57,353 nt of DNA, from the NCBI GenBank assembly GCA_964600615.1, contig CAZRJK010000010.1, positions 1 through 57,353 on the forward strand, given 5' to 3'. The notes under the pieces are model-generated. The model saw nothing but the letters and a program-made list of their open reading frames with translations. It made no database searches and was not told the DNA's origin. Position 1 is the stretch's first letter; each line of letters starts with the position of its first letter. A program made the translations under genes and the position numbers. Below, piece by piece: positions 7,419-15,553 of the stretch. Origin of the DNA: RUG11198 sp964600615. GTDB lineage: Bacteria > Bacillota_I > Bacilli_A > RF39 > UBA660.

Positions 7419-8198
7419 ATGAATAAAGAATCATATACATTTAGTGAAATAGTTTTTGGATTAAGAGAAGAATATCAAAAAAATCAAAAATTATTAGAAG
7501 AATTAAAGAAATATATAATTGTTGAAGGAAAAGATAATAATGACTATGTTTTAAAGACAAAATTATTAAAAAAAATCAAATTAATTAACCTAGAAATAAA
7601 TAATAAACAAAGCAAATTAATGAAAATAATTGAATATATCTTATTTGAATATTTAGATATAATAAGAGAAAATAACTATGAACCATGTTATATAACAAAG
7701 AAAGATGATAATAAATATACATTCATAAAAGATAATACAGTTATATCTAATAAAAAATATAACATTGAAATAACTGATAATAAAACTTTTACTGATATAG
7801 CAGATACAATTCTACAATCAAAAATAATAAATAACTCTCACATAGAATTAAATCCATTTCAAAGTATTGATATCAATTCAAATGAAATATGTATGTATGG
7901 AAGATTTGATGCTATAAATTCTAACGCATTTCCAACAATAAAATATAATCCTACTAGTGATACAATAATAGCACTCTTATATTATAATGTGCCTATAACT
8001 ATAATTGAAAAATTCTTTAATACTACAATACCAAAAAACTTAATAGCAGATGATTATAGAAAAATAATAGATAATAATTTAGAAAATAAAAATATAAAAG
8101 AAATAAAAACAAATAATAAAAACTCTGAGTTAAATATATATGAAACAAATAAAGGTATAGTATTAACTAAAAAAAGAAAAATAAAATTATATGAATAA
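7419..8198 (+). CDS. Hypothetical protein
   Basis: Unrecognised 259-aa protein. Residues 1-75 form a probable coiled-coil (EELKKYI, LKKIKLINLEINNKQSKL). A mixed alpha/beta part follows, with EICMYGRFDAIN in the middle, and then a lysine/asparagine-rich tail. AGGAGG is a strong ribosome site. No membrane segment or signal peptide. Function unknown. Confidence 0.7.
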   Translation: MNKESYTFSEIVFGLREEYQKNQKLLEELKKYIIVEGKDNNDYVLKTKLLKKIKLINLEINNKQSKLMKIIEYILFEYLDIIRENNYEPCYITKKDDNKYTFIKDNTVISNKKYNIEITDNKTFTDIADTILQSKIINNSHIELNPFQSIDINSNEICMYGRFDAINSNAFPTIKYNPTSDTIIALLYYNVPITIIEKFFNTTIPKNLIADDYRKIIDNNLENKNIKEIKTNNKNSELNIYETNKGIVLTKKRKIKLYE

Positions 8199-8208
8199 TA
8201 AAATAAAT

Positions 8209-8245
8209 AAAGACTAGATAAAACTAGTCTTTTTTATGTTATAAT
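8209..8245 (+). terminator. Terminator fused to an extended -10 promoter
   Basis: Stem AAAGACTAG (8209-8217) with CTAGTCTTT (8224-8232), loop ATAAAA, T run, then TGTTATAAT (8237-8245) for the methyltransferase gene. Confidence 0.87.
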
Positions 8246-8263
8246 CTATATAGGAGTGATTAG

Positions 8264-8920
8264 ATGAGTTCAATTGAAAAAGAAAATTCCTTAAAATATT
8301 GGGATGAATTACATAAAGAATATAAAAGAGAAGATATAAAAATTGATGATTGGTTAGATAAATTTTCAGATATTATAGATAAATGTTCTACACCCATATT
8401 AGACTTAGGATGTGGTAGTGGTAATGATACATTATATTTAATAAATAAAGGAAAAAAAGTAATATCTTGTGATCAATCAAAAAATGCAATTAATAATATT
8501 AAAAAGAATTTTCCAGAAGTATATGATACTAAATGTTTTAATATGCTAGATGGAATGCCATTTAATAATAATTCCTTTGATATTGTTATAGCAGATTTAT
8601 GCTTACATTATTTTAAAGAAAAGGACACATTTAAAATATTAAATGAAATTAAAAGAATATTAACAGAAAGAGGAAACTTAATATTTAGAGTTAATTCCAT
8701 AAATGATATAAATCATGGAGCAGGAGAAGGAAAAGAAATTGAACATCATTTGTATGAAACAAAAGATAAAAGATTAAAAAGATTCTTTAATGAAGAAGAT
8801 ATAAGACATTTTTTAAAAGAATTTGATATTGAATATTTAAATGAAGAAATAATGACTAGATATAAATTAGAAAAAAGATTATATAGATGCTTAGTAAAAA
8901 AAAATGAAAAGGAGAAATGA
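8264..8920 (+). CDS. Class I SAM-dependent methyltransferase
   Basis: Transfers methyl from S-adenosylmethionine; acceptor unknown. Seen: motif I ILDLGCGSGND (D47 to D55), the acidic end of strand 2 in ISCDQS, and motif IV region FDIVIADLCLHYF, followed by the post-motif helix RILTERGNLIFRVNS. The length of 218 aa is typical of the Methyltransf_11/TehB-like group. It ends with TGA, which shows that TGA is a stop here. The Cys-rich lipoprotein gene starts 4 bases later, so the two are probably translated from one message. Confidence 0.87.
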   Translation: MSSIEKENSLKYWDELHKEYKREDIKIDDWLDKFSDIIDKCSTPILDLGCGSGNDTLYLINKGKKVISCDQSKNAINNIKKNFPEVYDTKCFNMLDGMPFNNNSFDIVIADLCLHYFKEKDTFKILNEIKRILTERGNLIFRVNSINDINHGAGEGKEIEHHLYETKDKRLKRFFNEEDIRHFLKEFDIEYLNEEIMTRYKLEKRLYRCLVKKNEKEK

Positions 8921-8923
8921 AAT

Positions 8924-9073
8924 ATGAAAAATATAATAACATTTATAATTATATTTACACTACTATTAATTACAACTGGATGTAATATTAACAAAGGAGA
9001 TTGCTGTGAATGTAAAGACTGTCCACAATGTGAAGTATGCTGTCCATGCAATAATCCTTATTTAAATAAATAA
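8924..9073 (+). CDS. Small Cys-rich lipoprotein
   Basis: A 49-aa protein. An N-terminal hydrophobic signal (MKNIITF, then Ile/Leu/Thr-rich) ends in the lipobox TTGC with C20 as the lipidated Cys. The mature part is packed with cysteines in a CCECKDCPQCEVCCPC cluster, nine Cys after C20 in under 30 residues. The pattern suggests a metal-binding or redox-active knob on the outer face of the membrane (inference). GGAGAAATGA precedes the ATG by a good distance and overlaps the methyltransferase stop. No family recognised. Confidence 0.75.
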   Translation: MKNIITFIIIFTLLLITTGCNINKGDCCECKDCPQCEVCCPCNNPYLNK

Positions 9074-9103
9074 CATAAAAAAAGAATAGGAGGGGAAAAA
9101 AAT

Positions 9104-10429
9104 ATGAAAAAATATATTAAATATATCCCATTTTTTGTTCTTTTAATATATGTACTTTTAATAAGTTTTATACCACCAGCAATTGACGGAGACGCAATTA
9201 CATTTACAAATATAAAAGGAGATTTAATTTCAATAATATTAGATAGATACCATACATGGACATCAAGAATTATAATAGAAGGAGTATTAATTGCTATTTT
9301 GCAAAATATTCCCTGGATATGGAAAATATGTAATACCTTAATTTTTCTTCTTTTATATTATTCTTTTAAAAAAATACTTAATCAAAAAAATGATTTTTTT
9401 ATTAATTGTATAATTGTTATATTAATTATGCTGTATTCATACACAGATATGTCTAGTGCAGGATGGAGTCCAACTACTATTAATTATCTTTGGCCACTTG
9501 CATTAGGAATGTTTTGTATTATTCCAGTTTCAAACATTTTAAAAGATAAAAAAAATAGTTATTTAATGTATTTTTTAACAATACCTTGCCTTATCTTTGC
9601 AACTAATCAAGAACAATGTGCTTGCATATTAACTGGATTTATGCTTTTATTCTTACTTTATTATTATATAAAAACAAAGAAAATATCTTATGTAATTTTA
9701 TGCTATTTCATTATATCACTATTAAGTATTATTTTCTGTCTCACAACAGCAGGTAATTATAATCGTTTTCAACTAGAAATAGCACGTTGGTTTGCTGATT
9801 ATAATCAATTAAATCTTGAAAATAAATTAATTCTTTCTACCATAAATACATTCGAAATATTTTTAGGTAAAATTAATTATATTTGGATTACATTCTATGG
9901 ATGTATTTGTTATTTCCTATATAAAAACAAAGCATCAAAATTACTATTAATTTGTGGAAATATACTATTGGTCGGAACAATAATTTTACCAATTTCAAAC
10001 CTTTTTTCACTAAATGAATTATATAACACATATCATACAGAATTTATACCTATACTTCCATATTTAAAAATTAACTCCATAGCATATTATCTATCCTTTG
10101 TAATTTGTATTATTTATACTATTATCACAAGTATTATATTATTTTACTTACAATATAAAAATGACCTATATAAAAGATTATTATTACCAATTATATTTTT
10201 AGCATCAATATTATCAAGAATGATTATTGGCTTTTCACCAACAATTTTTGCATCTTCTTTCCGAACTGGTATTTTTATGAATTATTTAATTATTATATTA
10301 ATTATATTACTTTATAAACCTATGAAACTAAAAATCCCAGAAAAGAAAAAAATCATTATCACATTGTTTGTTTTATTAATTATTAAAACTAGTTGTACAT
10401 TCATTAAATATATTTTATTCCTTCACTAA
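9104..10429 (+). CDS. Polytopic membrane protein (DUF6056-like)
   Basis: 441 aa with about 10-11 hydrophobic helices. The first extracytoplasmic loop carries a short acidic DGDA motif followed by RYHTWTSR, an arrangement seen in membrane glycosyltransferase-like families such as DUF6056 and GtrII-type proteins. A likely role is moving a sugar from a lipid carrier to a surface polymer, but no acceptor can be named. AGGAGGGG is the ribosome site. It lies 30 bases after the lipoprotein gene and may be the third gene of the methyltransferase operon. Confidence 0.65.
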   Translation: MKKYIKYIPFFVLLIYVLLISFIPPAIDGDAITFTNIKGDLISIILDRYHTWTSRIIIEGVLIAILQNIPWIWKICNTLIFLLLYYSFKKILNQKNDFFINCIIVILIMLYSYTDMSSAGWSPTTINYLWPLALGMFCIIPVSNILKDKKNSYLMYFLTIPCLIFATNQEQCACILTGFMLLFLLYYYIKTKKISYVILCYFIISLLSIIFCLTTAGNYNRFQLEIARWFADYNQLNLENKLILSTINTFEIFLGKINYIWITFYGCICYFLYKNKASKLLLICGNILLVGTIILPISNLFSLNELYNTYHTEFIPILPYLKINSIAYYLSFVICIIYTIITSIILFYLQYKNDLYKRLLLPIIFLASILSRMIIGFSPTIFASSFRTGIFMNYLIIILIILLYKPMKLKIPEKKKIIITLFVLLIIKTSCTFIKYILFLH

Positions 10430-10431
10430 GT

Positions 10432-10461
10432 TTGACAACATATTAAAATATAGTGTATAAT
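10432..10461 (+). promoter_or_regulatory. Promoter for the broken gene at 10487
   Basis: TTGACA (10432-10437), 18-base spacer, TATAAT (10456-10461): near-consensus boxes followed by AAAGGAGAG and ATG, so the broken gene still has intact expression signals. Confidence 0.78.
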
Positions 10462-10486
10462 TTTACCATAAAGGAGAGTGCTTAAA

Positions 10487-10719
10487 ATGACACCAAGTGA
10501 ATGGTTTGAAGCATCACAAGATAGAGACATGATATATATGATAATGTTACTAAAAATTTAGTAAAGATGTTTACTGCCCCAGATATTACTGGAAATCTTA
10601 CAGGAGCTACTTTAGATGGAAAAATTATAAATGTAAATGTAAGAAATCTATCAGTAGCAGGTAAAGATCCAAGAATGAATGATGAAACACAAGAAGAACA
10701 AAAAGGAAGATCAAGATAA
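10487..10719 (+). pseudogene. Small gene broken by a two-base shift in an AT run
   Basis: The ATG at 10487 opens a frame that stops at 10561 after 24 codons. A second frame offset by two bases continues from about 10540 to TAA at 10717-10719 with protein-like content (FTAPDITGNLTGATLDGKI, then a charged tail). Removing one AT from the run (AT)4 at 10532-10539 joins both parts into one 76-aa protein starting MTPSEWFEASQDRDMIYDN. Promoter and ribosome site are intact. The cause could be slippage-based on/off switching, a fixed mutation or a sequencing error. The joined product is not recognised; it has no signal peptide. Confidence 0.65.
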
Positions 10720-10792
10720 ATAATTTGTAAAAATAGAATTATATAAATTCATTTTTTCAAATAATAATTACAACAGAAAAGGAAGTGAAAAT

Positions 10793-11671
10793 ATGGCTAG
10801 AAAAGGTCATAAAGTAAAAGATGTAACAGGAATGCAAAACATTATGTTTGATTTAAAACCAAACAGATGTGAAGCAGAAGTATATATGAATTCAGATGTA
10901 GATGTTACTGAATTTGTTAAGTACATTAAAAAATTAAAAGAAAAAAATAGTGATATAACATTCTTTCATGGGTTCGTACATATAATGGGAAAACTAATAT
11001 ATAAATATCCCAAATTAAATAGATTTGTCCAAAACAGAACACTATATGAACATGATGAAGTAACAATAGCTTTCGTAGCAAAAGCAGAATTTAATGAAAA
11101 AAGTGAAGAATTTATGACATGTCTACCAATTGGAGAAAACGACACAATATTAGAAGTATCTAAAAATTTAAAAGAAAGAATAAATAAAATAAGAGATAAA
11201 AACTCTAATGCTAATACCGATGGAGCTAATAACGTAGTAGATAAAATAGGACATATATGGAGACCGCTAAGATCATTTTTAGTAGGAATATTAAAATGGT
11301 GGGATAAAAAATTTGGATTACCTGGTGCTATAGCAGATGAAAATATCTATTATAGTAGTTTAATAGTATCAAACATAGGAACATTTAGAGTACCAGGAAT
11401 ATATCATAACCTAGCTAATTTAGGAACATCTTCTGGCTTAGCAACATTTGGTGATATAAAAGAAGAAAATGGTAAATATACAATGAATATAGGTATTACA
11501 TTAGATGAAAGAATAGGGGACGGATTCTACTTCTGTAGAGCATTAAAATGTATTGAATATTTATTTGCTAATCCAAAATTAATGATGGAACCAGCATCAA
11601 AGAATTTTGAAATACCAGATACCAGACACAAAAAAAGTAATAATAACTCTAAAGAAAAGAAAAAAGACTAG
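10793..11671 (+). CDS. Stand-alone 2-oxoacid dehydrogenase acyltransferase (E2) domain with altered active site
   Basis: 292 aa matching the catalytic domain of E2 acyltransferases (PF00198) with no lipoyl or E1/E3-binding domains. Seen: FHGFVHIMGKLIYKYP and FRVPGIYHNLANLG in E2-like positions, then GITLDERIGDGFYF (D238 to G244). In working E2 and chloramphenicol acetyltransferase the motif is H-x-x-x-D-G; here E239 stands where the His should be, while D243-G244 remain. Either it uses another mechanism or it has lost acyl transfer. It is not next to E1 or E3 genes. The stop TAG is supplied by the terminator stem. Confidence 0.8.
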   Translation: MARKGHKVKDVTGMQNIMFDLKPNRCEAEVYMNSDVDVTEFVKYIKKLKEKNSDITFFHGFVHIMGKLIYKYPKLNRFVQNRTLYEHDEVTIAFVAKAEFNEKSEEFMTCLPIGENDTILEVSKNLKERINKIRDKNSNANTDGANNVVDKIGHIWRPLRSFLVGILKWWDKKFGLPGAIADENIYYSSLIVSNIGTFRVPGIYHNLANLGTSSGLATFGDIKEENGKYTMNIGITLDERIGDGFYFCRALKCIEYLFANPKLMMEPASKNFEIPDTRHKKSNNNSKEKKKD

Positions 11672-11687
11672 ATAAACCTAGTCTTTT
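11662..11687 (+). terminator. Terminator of the E2-like gene
   Basis: Stem AAAAGACTAG (11662-11671) with CTAGTCTTTT (11678-11687), loop ATAAAC. The TAG in the 5' arm is the stop codon of the gene. Confidence 0.85.
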
Positions 11688-11700
11688 GTTATTAAAACAA

Positions 11701-11729
11701 TTGCATACAAAGAATTATTATTATATAAT
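11701..11729 (+). promoter_or_regulatory. Promoter for the gene at 11750
   Basis: TTGCAT (11701-11706), 17-base spacer, TATAAT (11724-11729). Confidence 0.75.
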
Positions 11730-11749
11730 AAAACCATTAGGAGGTTTAT

Positions 11750-12286
11750 ATGGTAAATAAAAATAAATGGATATATAACTTTAATAATTTAGCACCAGAA
11801 AATCAATTAATAGTAGCAGAGGCTATAAAAGAAGAATTAGAGGATAATGAATACTGCCTAGATGATGAAGATAACTATAACAAAGAAGAAGCAAAAATAG
11901 TAAAACATTTCTTTGAAAAACTAATATCTAATACCAAAAAAAGTGAAGAACTAGAAAAAATAAGAACACTACTAAATTCTTTTGAAACATTAACAAAAAG
12001 AAATCAAACAAATATAATAAATAAATTCGCCCAAGAAATTAAAGAATACCAAAAAATTGAAGAACAACAAAATAAAGAAGAAATATGCCAAAGAGAAGGA
12101 CACGAATTTAAAAAATGGCATAAACGTCAATGGACAACATATGAAGAAGGAGTAATAGACCATCAATTTATACATAGAATAAGATGGGAACATGAAGAAT
12201 GGATAAGAGAATGCAACAGATGTGGATTCGTTGAAAGAAGTGAAACTAGACCAAAAACAAATAGAAAAACAAAAAAGAATAAATAA
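11750..12286 (+). CDS. Hypothetical protein with a C-terminal zinc-ribbon-like region
   Basis: 178 aa. The first 110 residues are helical and highly charged. The last 65 contain ICQREGHEF, then several Trp/His (KWHKRQW, HRIRWEHEEW) and ECNRCGF. Cys-x4-His plus CxxC would make a four-ligand zinc site. AGGAGG precedes the ATG. No family recognised. A role in nucleic-acid or protein binding is possible but not shown. The stop lies in the loop of the terminator. Confidence 0.72.
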   Translation: MVNKNKWIYNFNNLAPENQLIVAEAIKEELEDNEYCLDDEDNYNKEEAKIVKHFFEKLISNTKKSEELEKIRTLLNSFETLTKRNQTNIINKFAQEIKEYQKIEEQQNKEEICQREGHEFKKWHKRQWTTYEEGVIDHQFIHRIRWEHEEWIRECNRCGFVERSETRPKTNRKTKKNK

Positions 12287-12309
12287 ACTATTCTTTTTTA
12301 TGATATAAT
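12273..12309 (+). terminator. Terminator fused to an extended -10 promoter
   Basis: Stem AAAAGAATA (12273-12281) with TATTCTTTT (12289-12297), T run, then TGATATAAT (12301-12309) for the deaminase gene. Confidence 0.83.
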
Positions 12310-12324
12310 TAAATAGGTGATAAT

Positions 12325-12801
12325 ATGAATAAATTTATGGATATAGCAATAGATTTATCAGATGATACCTTTGAAAAAAATTATGGAGGTCCATTTGGAG
12401 CATGTATTGTAAAAGATGGAAAAATAATAGGAAAAGGCATCAATAGAGTAATAAAAGATAATGATCCTACAGCTCATGCTGAAATAACAGCAATAAGAAA
12501 TGCCTGTAAAAACATTAAAAGTCATGATTTAAGTGGCTGTGAAATATATACATCATGTTACCCATGTCCTATGTGCTTATCAGCTATTATTTGGGCAAAT
12601 ATAAAAAAAGTATACTATGCTAATACTAAAGAAGATGCTGCTAATATTGGATTTAGAGATGACTTTATCTATGAATATATAGAAAAATTATCTAATAATG
12701 AAGAAGATAAAAAAGTGTTAAATTTAAAATCAATAAATAGAGAAGAAGCAATAGAAGTATTTGAAAGATATCAAAAAGATAAAGATAAAATAAAATACTA
12801 G
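12325..12801 (+). CDS. guaD: Guanine deaminase-like nucleoside/base deaminase
   Basis: Zinc-dependent deaminase of the CDA fold. It would convert guanine to xanthine, feeding purine salvage. Seen: HAE (H51, E53: zinc ligand and proton shuttle) and PCPMC (C81, C84: zinc ligands), with the guanine-deaminase-like N-terminus (GGPFGACIVKDGKII) and the late segment IGFRDDFIYEYI. The 158-aa length suits Bacillus GuaD. TadA is the alternative, but the DPTAHAE context and C-terminus point to GuaD. The PRPP synthetase gene follows within 500 bases, a related pathway. Confidence 0.83.
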   Translation: MNKFMDIAIDLSDDTFEKNYGGPFGACIVKDGKIIGKGINRVIKDNDPTAHAEITAIRNACKNIKSHDLSGCEIYTSCYPCPMCLSAIIWANIKKVYYANTKEDAANIGFRDDFIYEYIEKLSNNEEDKKVLNLKSINREEAIEVFERYQKDKDKIKY

Positions 12802-12817
12802 ACAAAGAATAAGATTA

Positions 12818-12826
12818 TGATATAAT
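12818..12826 (+). promoter_or_regulatory. Extended -10 promoter for the gene at 12850
   Basis: TGATATAAT with no clear -35 box, 23 bases before the ATG. Confidence 0.65.
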
Positions 12827-12849
12827 AAAACACATTTAGGGGGAAAAAT

Positions 12850-13182
12850 ATGAAAAAAGCTAAAGAAGTATCTATTGAAAATAAGAAAACAATAGAAGCA
12901 ATAAAAATACCAAACAAAAGAAATTTATATGGCAGAACAAAAAATATTAATCCATATACAACTATTAATTTATATAACAAAAAAATATTAATCGAAATTC
13001 CCATAGAATATGCAAAACAACATGAAGGAGAATACTATTATTTATATAAAGACCTAACGCCTGAAGAAAAAGCATTTTTTATTGAGTATATATATAATTT
13101 AGAATATGATTATTTATATAAATTAGAGAAAAGCAATCAAAAAAATACTTTTAAAAAGAAACTAAAAAATAGAATAAAATAA
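12850..13182 (+). CDS. Small basic hypothetical protein
   Basis: Unrecognised 110-aa protein, strongly basic at both ends, with a central Tyr-rich part (HEGEYYYLYKDLTPEEKAFF). It has its own extended -10 promoter and a strong ribosome site (TAGGGGGG), and a terminator follows. No signal peptide or membrane helix. Confidence 0.68.
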   Translation: MKKAKEVSIENKKTIEAIKIPNKRNLYGRTKNINPYTTINLYNKKILIEIPIEYAKQHEGEYYYLYKDLTPEEKAFFIEYIYNLEYDYLYKLEKSNQKNTFKKKLKNRIK

Positions 13183-13198
13183 TAAACAAAACATTAAT

Positions 13199-13254
13199 GA
13201 CTATAAAATATATAGTCTTTTTTCAATAAAAAATACCAAATAATATGGTATAAT
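13199..13254 (+). terminator. Terminator followed by the prs promoter
   Basis: Stem GACTATA (13199-13205) with TATAGTC (13211-13217), six T. TGGTATAAT (13246-13254), an extended -10, lies 23 bases further on and serves the PRPP synthetase gene. Confidence 0.8.
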
Positions 13255-13276
13255 AAAAGAGAAAGTAGAGGTATAT

Positions 13277-14356
13277 ATGAGTGATTTAAAACTAATTGTC
13301 TTTGATAACATTAAAGAAGTAGGTAAAGAAGTAGACGAATACCTAAAAAAAATAAATAAAACAGATTCAACATACATAATGAAATTAACAAAAGATAGAT
13401 TTTCTAATGGAGAAGGAAAAATAAGAATTGACGAAACAATAAGAGATAAAGATGTATTTATCATATCAGATACAGGAAATTACGGAGAAACATATAAAAT
13501 GCATGGTATAGAAGTAAACATGGGACCAGACGAACACTTTCAAGACATAAAAAGAGCCATAAGTGCCTTATCAGGATATGCAAAAAGAATAATTGTAGTA
13601 ATGCCATTATTATATCAATCAAGACAACATAAAAGAAAAGGAAGAGAATCATTAGATTGTGCAATAGCATTACAAGAATTAGAAAGATTACATGTTAACC
13701 ACATCATAACATTTGATTGCCACCAAAGAGAAGTATCAAATGCCATACCCAACTTACCACTAGAAAACATATATCCAACAAATACCATTCTAGAAGACTT
13801 AGTAGATGACATGAACGTAAAAAAAGCCTTAATTATATCACCAGATATGGGAGCAATGGAAAGAGCAAGATATTATGCCGATATGTTAAAAACTGATGTA
13901 GGTGTATTCTATAAAAGAAGAGATCTATCTAAAGTAGTAAATGGCAAAAATCCTATAGTAGAACATGCATATATGGGAGCAGAAGTAACAAACAAAACTT
14001 GTATAGTAGTAGATGATATTTTAGCATCAGGAAGTTCTTTATTAGAAGTAGGAGAAAAATTAAAAGAAAAAGGCGCAAAAAAAGTAATATTTATAGTATC
14101 TTTTGCATTATTCACTGAAGGAATAGAAAAAATAGAAGAAGCATATAAAAACAAAATATTCCATAAATTATACACAACTAATTTAACATATATACCAAAA
14201 GAAATAAAAAATAAAAAATGGATTAAAATAGTAGACTGTTCTAAAAAAATGGCTGAATTAATTGACGCCATTCACAAAGGAAAATCAATAAAAAAAATAG
14301 TTAATGAAAGTGAAAAAGTATTTAAAATAATAAATAAAAAAACAAATACCAAATAA
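13277..14356 (+). CDS. prs: Ribose-phosphate pyrophosphokinase (PRPP synthetase)
   Basis: Makes PRPP from ribose 5-phosphate and ATP, the shared precursor for purine, pyrimidine and NAD salvage. Seen: KLTKDRFSNGEGKIRI in the N-terminal domain, PLLYQSRQHKRKGRE as the flexible catalytic region with its basic residues, DCHQRE (the metal-site His), and the PRPP loop VVDDILASGSS. At 359 aa it is longer than the usual 310-320 aa, with a charged C-terminal extension and several inserts, as in divergent class enzymes of low-GC gut bacteria. Third codon positions are almost all A, T or C; G is nearly absent, typical of this stretch. Confidence 0.88.
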   Translation: MSDLKLIVFDNIKEVGKEVDEYLKKINKTDSTYIMKLTKDRFSNGEGKIRIDETIRDKDVFIISDTGNYGETYKMHGIEVNMGPDEHFQDIKRAISALSGYAKRIIVVMPLLYQSRQHKRKGRESLDCAIALQELERLHVNHIITFDCHQREVSNAIPNLPLENIYPTNTILEDLVDDMNVKKALIISPDMGAMERARYYADMLKTDVGVFYKRRDLSKVVNGKNPIVEHAYMGAEVTNKTCIVVDDILASGSSLLEVGEKLKEKGAKKVIFIVSFALFTEGIEKIEEAYKNKIFHKLYTTNLTYIPKEIKNKKWIKIVDCSKKMAELIDAIHKGKSIKKIVNESEKVFKIINKKTNTK

Positions 14357-14364
14357 TAAATATA

Positions 14365-14373
14365 TGATATAAT
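14365..14373 (+). promoter_or_regulatory. Extended -10 promoter for the Nudix gene
   Basis: TGATATAAT, 20 bases before the ATG at 14393, with AAGGAAGG as ribosome site. No terminator separates it from prs. Confidence 0.65.
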
Positions 14374-14392
14374 CAAAAGGAAGGTTGATAAT

Positions 14393-14815
14393 ATGGAAAA
14401 AAGAATAAGCTCTAGAGCAATTATCATAGATAACGATCAATTATTAACAATGTTTAGAAGAAAAATAAAAGATGGTAAAACAGAAGAATATTACGTTATA
14501 CCAGGTGGCGGAAAAGAAGGAAACGAAACCTTAGAAGAAAACGTAACAAGAGAATTAAAAGAAGAATTCGGAGTAGACATAAAAATACTAGGTTATTTGG
14601 GTACAAAAGAACCAGAAGGAAGAATTGAACACTATTTTCACTGTGCTATCATAAATGGAGAACCAAAATTAGGCGGTGAAGAACTAGATAGAATGACCCC
14701 TGAAAACTATTATGAAGTAAGAAGAATAAATTTAAAAGATTTAGATAAAATTAGCATTGGAGCCAAAGATAAAATAGAAATGGCCTTAAACAAAGAATAT
14801 ATAGAACTAAACTAA
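14393..14815 (+). CDS. Nudix hydrolase
   Basis: Hydrolyses a nucleoside diphosphate linked to another group; substrate unknown. Seen: complete Nudix box starting GGGKEGNETLEE (about residues 38-49) with the REL-x-EE-x-G core, so the Mg-binding glutamates are present. 140 aa, a single domain. The gene for a helical hypothetical protein starts 11 bases downstream and probably shares the transcript. Confidence 0.86.
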   Translation: MEKRISSRAIIIDNDQLLTMFRRKIKDGKTEEYYVIPGGGKEGNETLEENVTRELKEEFGVDIKILGYLGTKEPEGRIEHYFHCAIINGEPKLGGEELDRMTPENYYEVRRINLKDLDKISIGAKDKIEMALNKEYIELN

Positions 14816-14826
14816 AGAGGTGTAAA

Positions 14827-15540
14827 ATGAATAGTAAAACAGATAGATTAAATAATGCTATAGAAAATATAAAAATGTGTATAAAATATTACGCAAAACA
14901 CTTAGAAAAAGACTATCAAACAAATAAAATAGAAAAAAATGAATATATCAGGTTAATAAGAAATCTAAATGATGTATATAAAATATTAATAGATAAAGAA
15001 TTTATTGAACCATATAAAAATAAAAAATTAGATAAAATTAGAAGTCTTAATCTTACAATAATGAATTTATATGAAGGAGAAGATTATAATAATATATTTA
15101 ATGAAATAAGTAAAACAAACAACATATTATGTAAAGAATCAAAAGATAGAGATAGAAAAAAACTAAACGAATTAAAAAAAGCCATAAATAAATTACCTAA
15201 TGATTATCAAACAAGGATAAGTAAAACAGAATACAATCCTAATGAAGGATTAAAATATAATAAAAAAATAGATAATATTAAATTCTTATTTGAAAATTAT
15301 CTTAATCTAAAATATAACTTTAAAAAAGTAAAAAGTGAAGAAATAGACTATAACGAAATGTCAAAAGAAGAAATAATTCTAGAATATCTTGAACAGATGC
15401 AAGAATTATGTGATGAAAAAGAATTTATAAATATAAAAGAACAAATAGAAAAAACAATTGAAAAATATAGTATAGAAAATAAAGAACAAATTAACAATAA
15501 TAATGATATAAAAAAAGTCTTGCATTTTTCTCAAAAATAG
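14827..15540 (+). CDS. Hypothetical all-helical protein
   Basis: Unrecognised 237-aa protein, predicted almost wholly helical, rich in Lys, Glu, Asn and Ile, with likely coiled-coil stretches. Only 11 bases follow the Nudix gene, so it is probably co-transcribed. The -35 box of the uracil permease promoter lies within its last codons (15520-15525). Confidence 0.7.
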   Translation: MNSKTDRLNNAIENIKMCIKYYAKHLEKDYQTNKIEKNEYIRLIRNLNDVYKILIDKEFIEPYKNKKLDKIRSLNLTIMNLYEGEDYNNIFNEISKTNNILCKESKDRDRKKLNELKKAINKLPNDYQTRISKTEYNPNEGLKYNKKIDNIKFLFENYLNLKYNFKKVKSEEIDYNEMSKEEIILEYLEQMQELCDEKEFINIKEQIEKTIEKYSIENKEQINNNNDIKKVLHFSQK

Positions 15541-15548
15541 TATATTAT
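15520..15548 (+). promoter_or_regulatory. Promoter of the uracil permease leader
   Basis: TTGCAT (15520-15525), 17-base spacer, TATTAT (15543-15548). It would start a leader of about 160 bases before the permease ATG. Confidence 0.72.
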
Positions 15549-15553
15549 TACAC

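Noticed and set aside
8918..8923. TGA read as Trp, fusing the methyltransferase with the lipoprotein
   Set aside because: Trp is encoded by TGG throughout, the methyltransferase is complete at this point, and the lipoprotein has its own ribosome site, ATG and signal sequence.
8746..9051. 101-codon - strand frame over the lipoprotein gene
   Set aside because: The + strand lipoprotein has start signals, a lipobox and correct coupling; the antisense frame has none.
13909..14271. 120-codon - strand frame within prs
   Set aside because: Complement of a conserved enzyme; no ribosome site or promoter.
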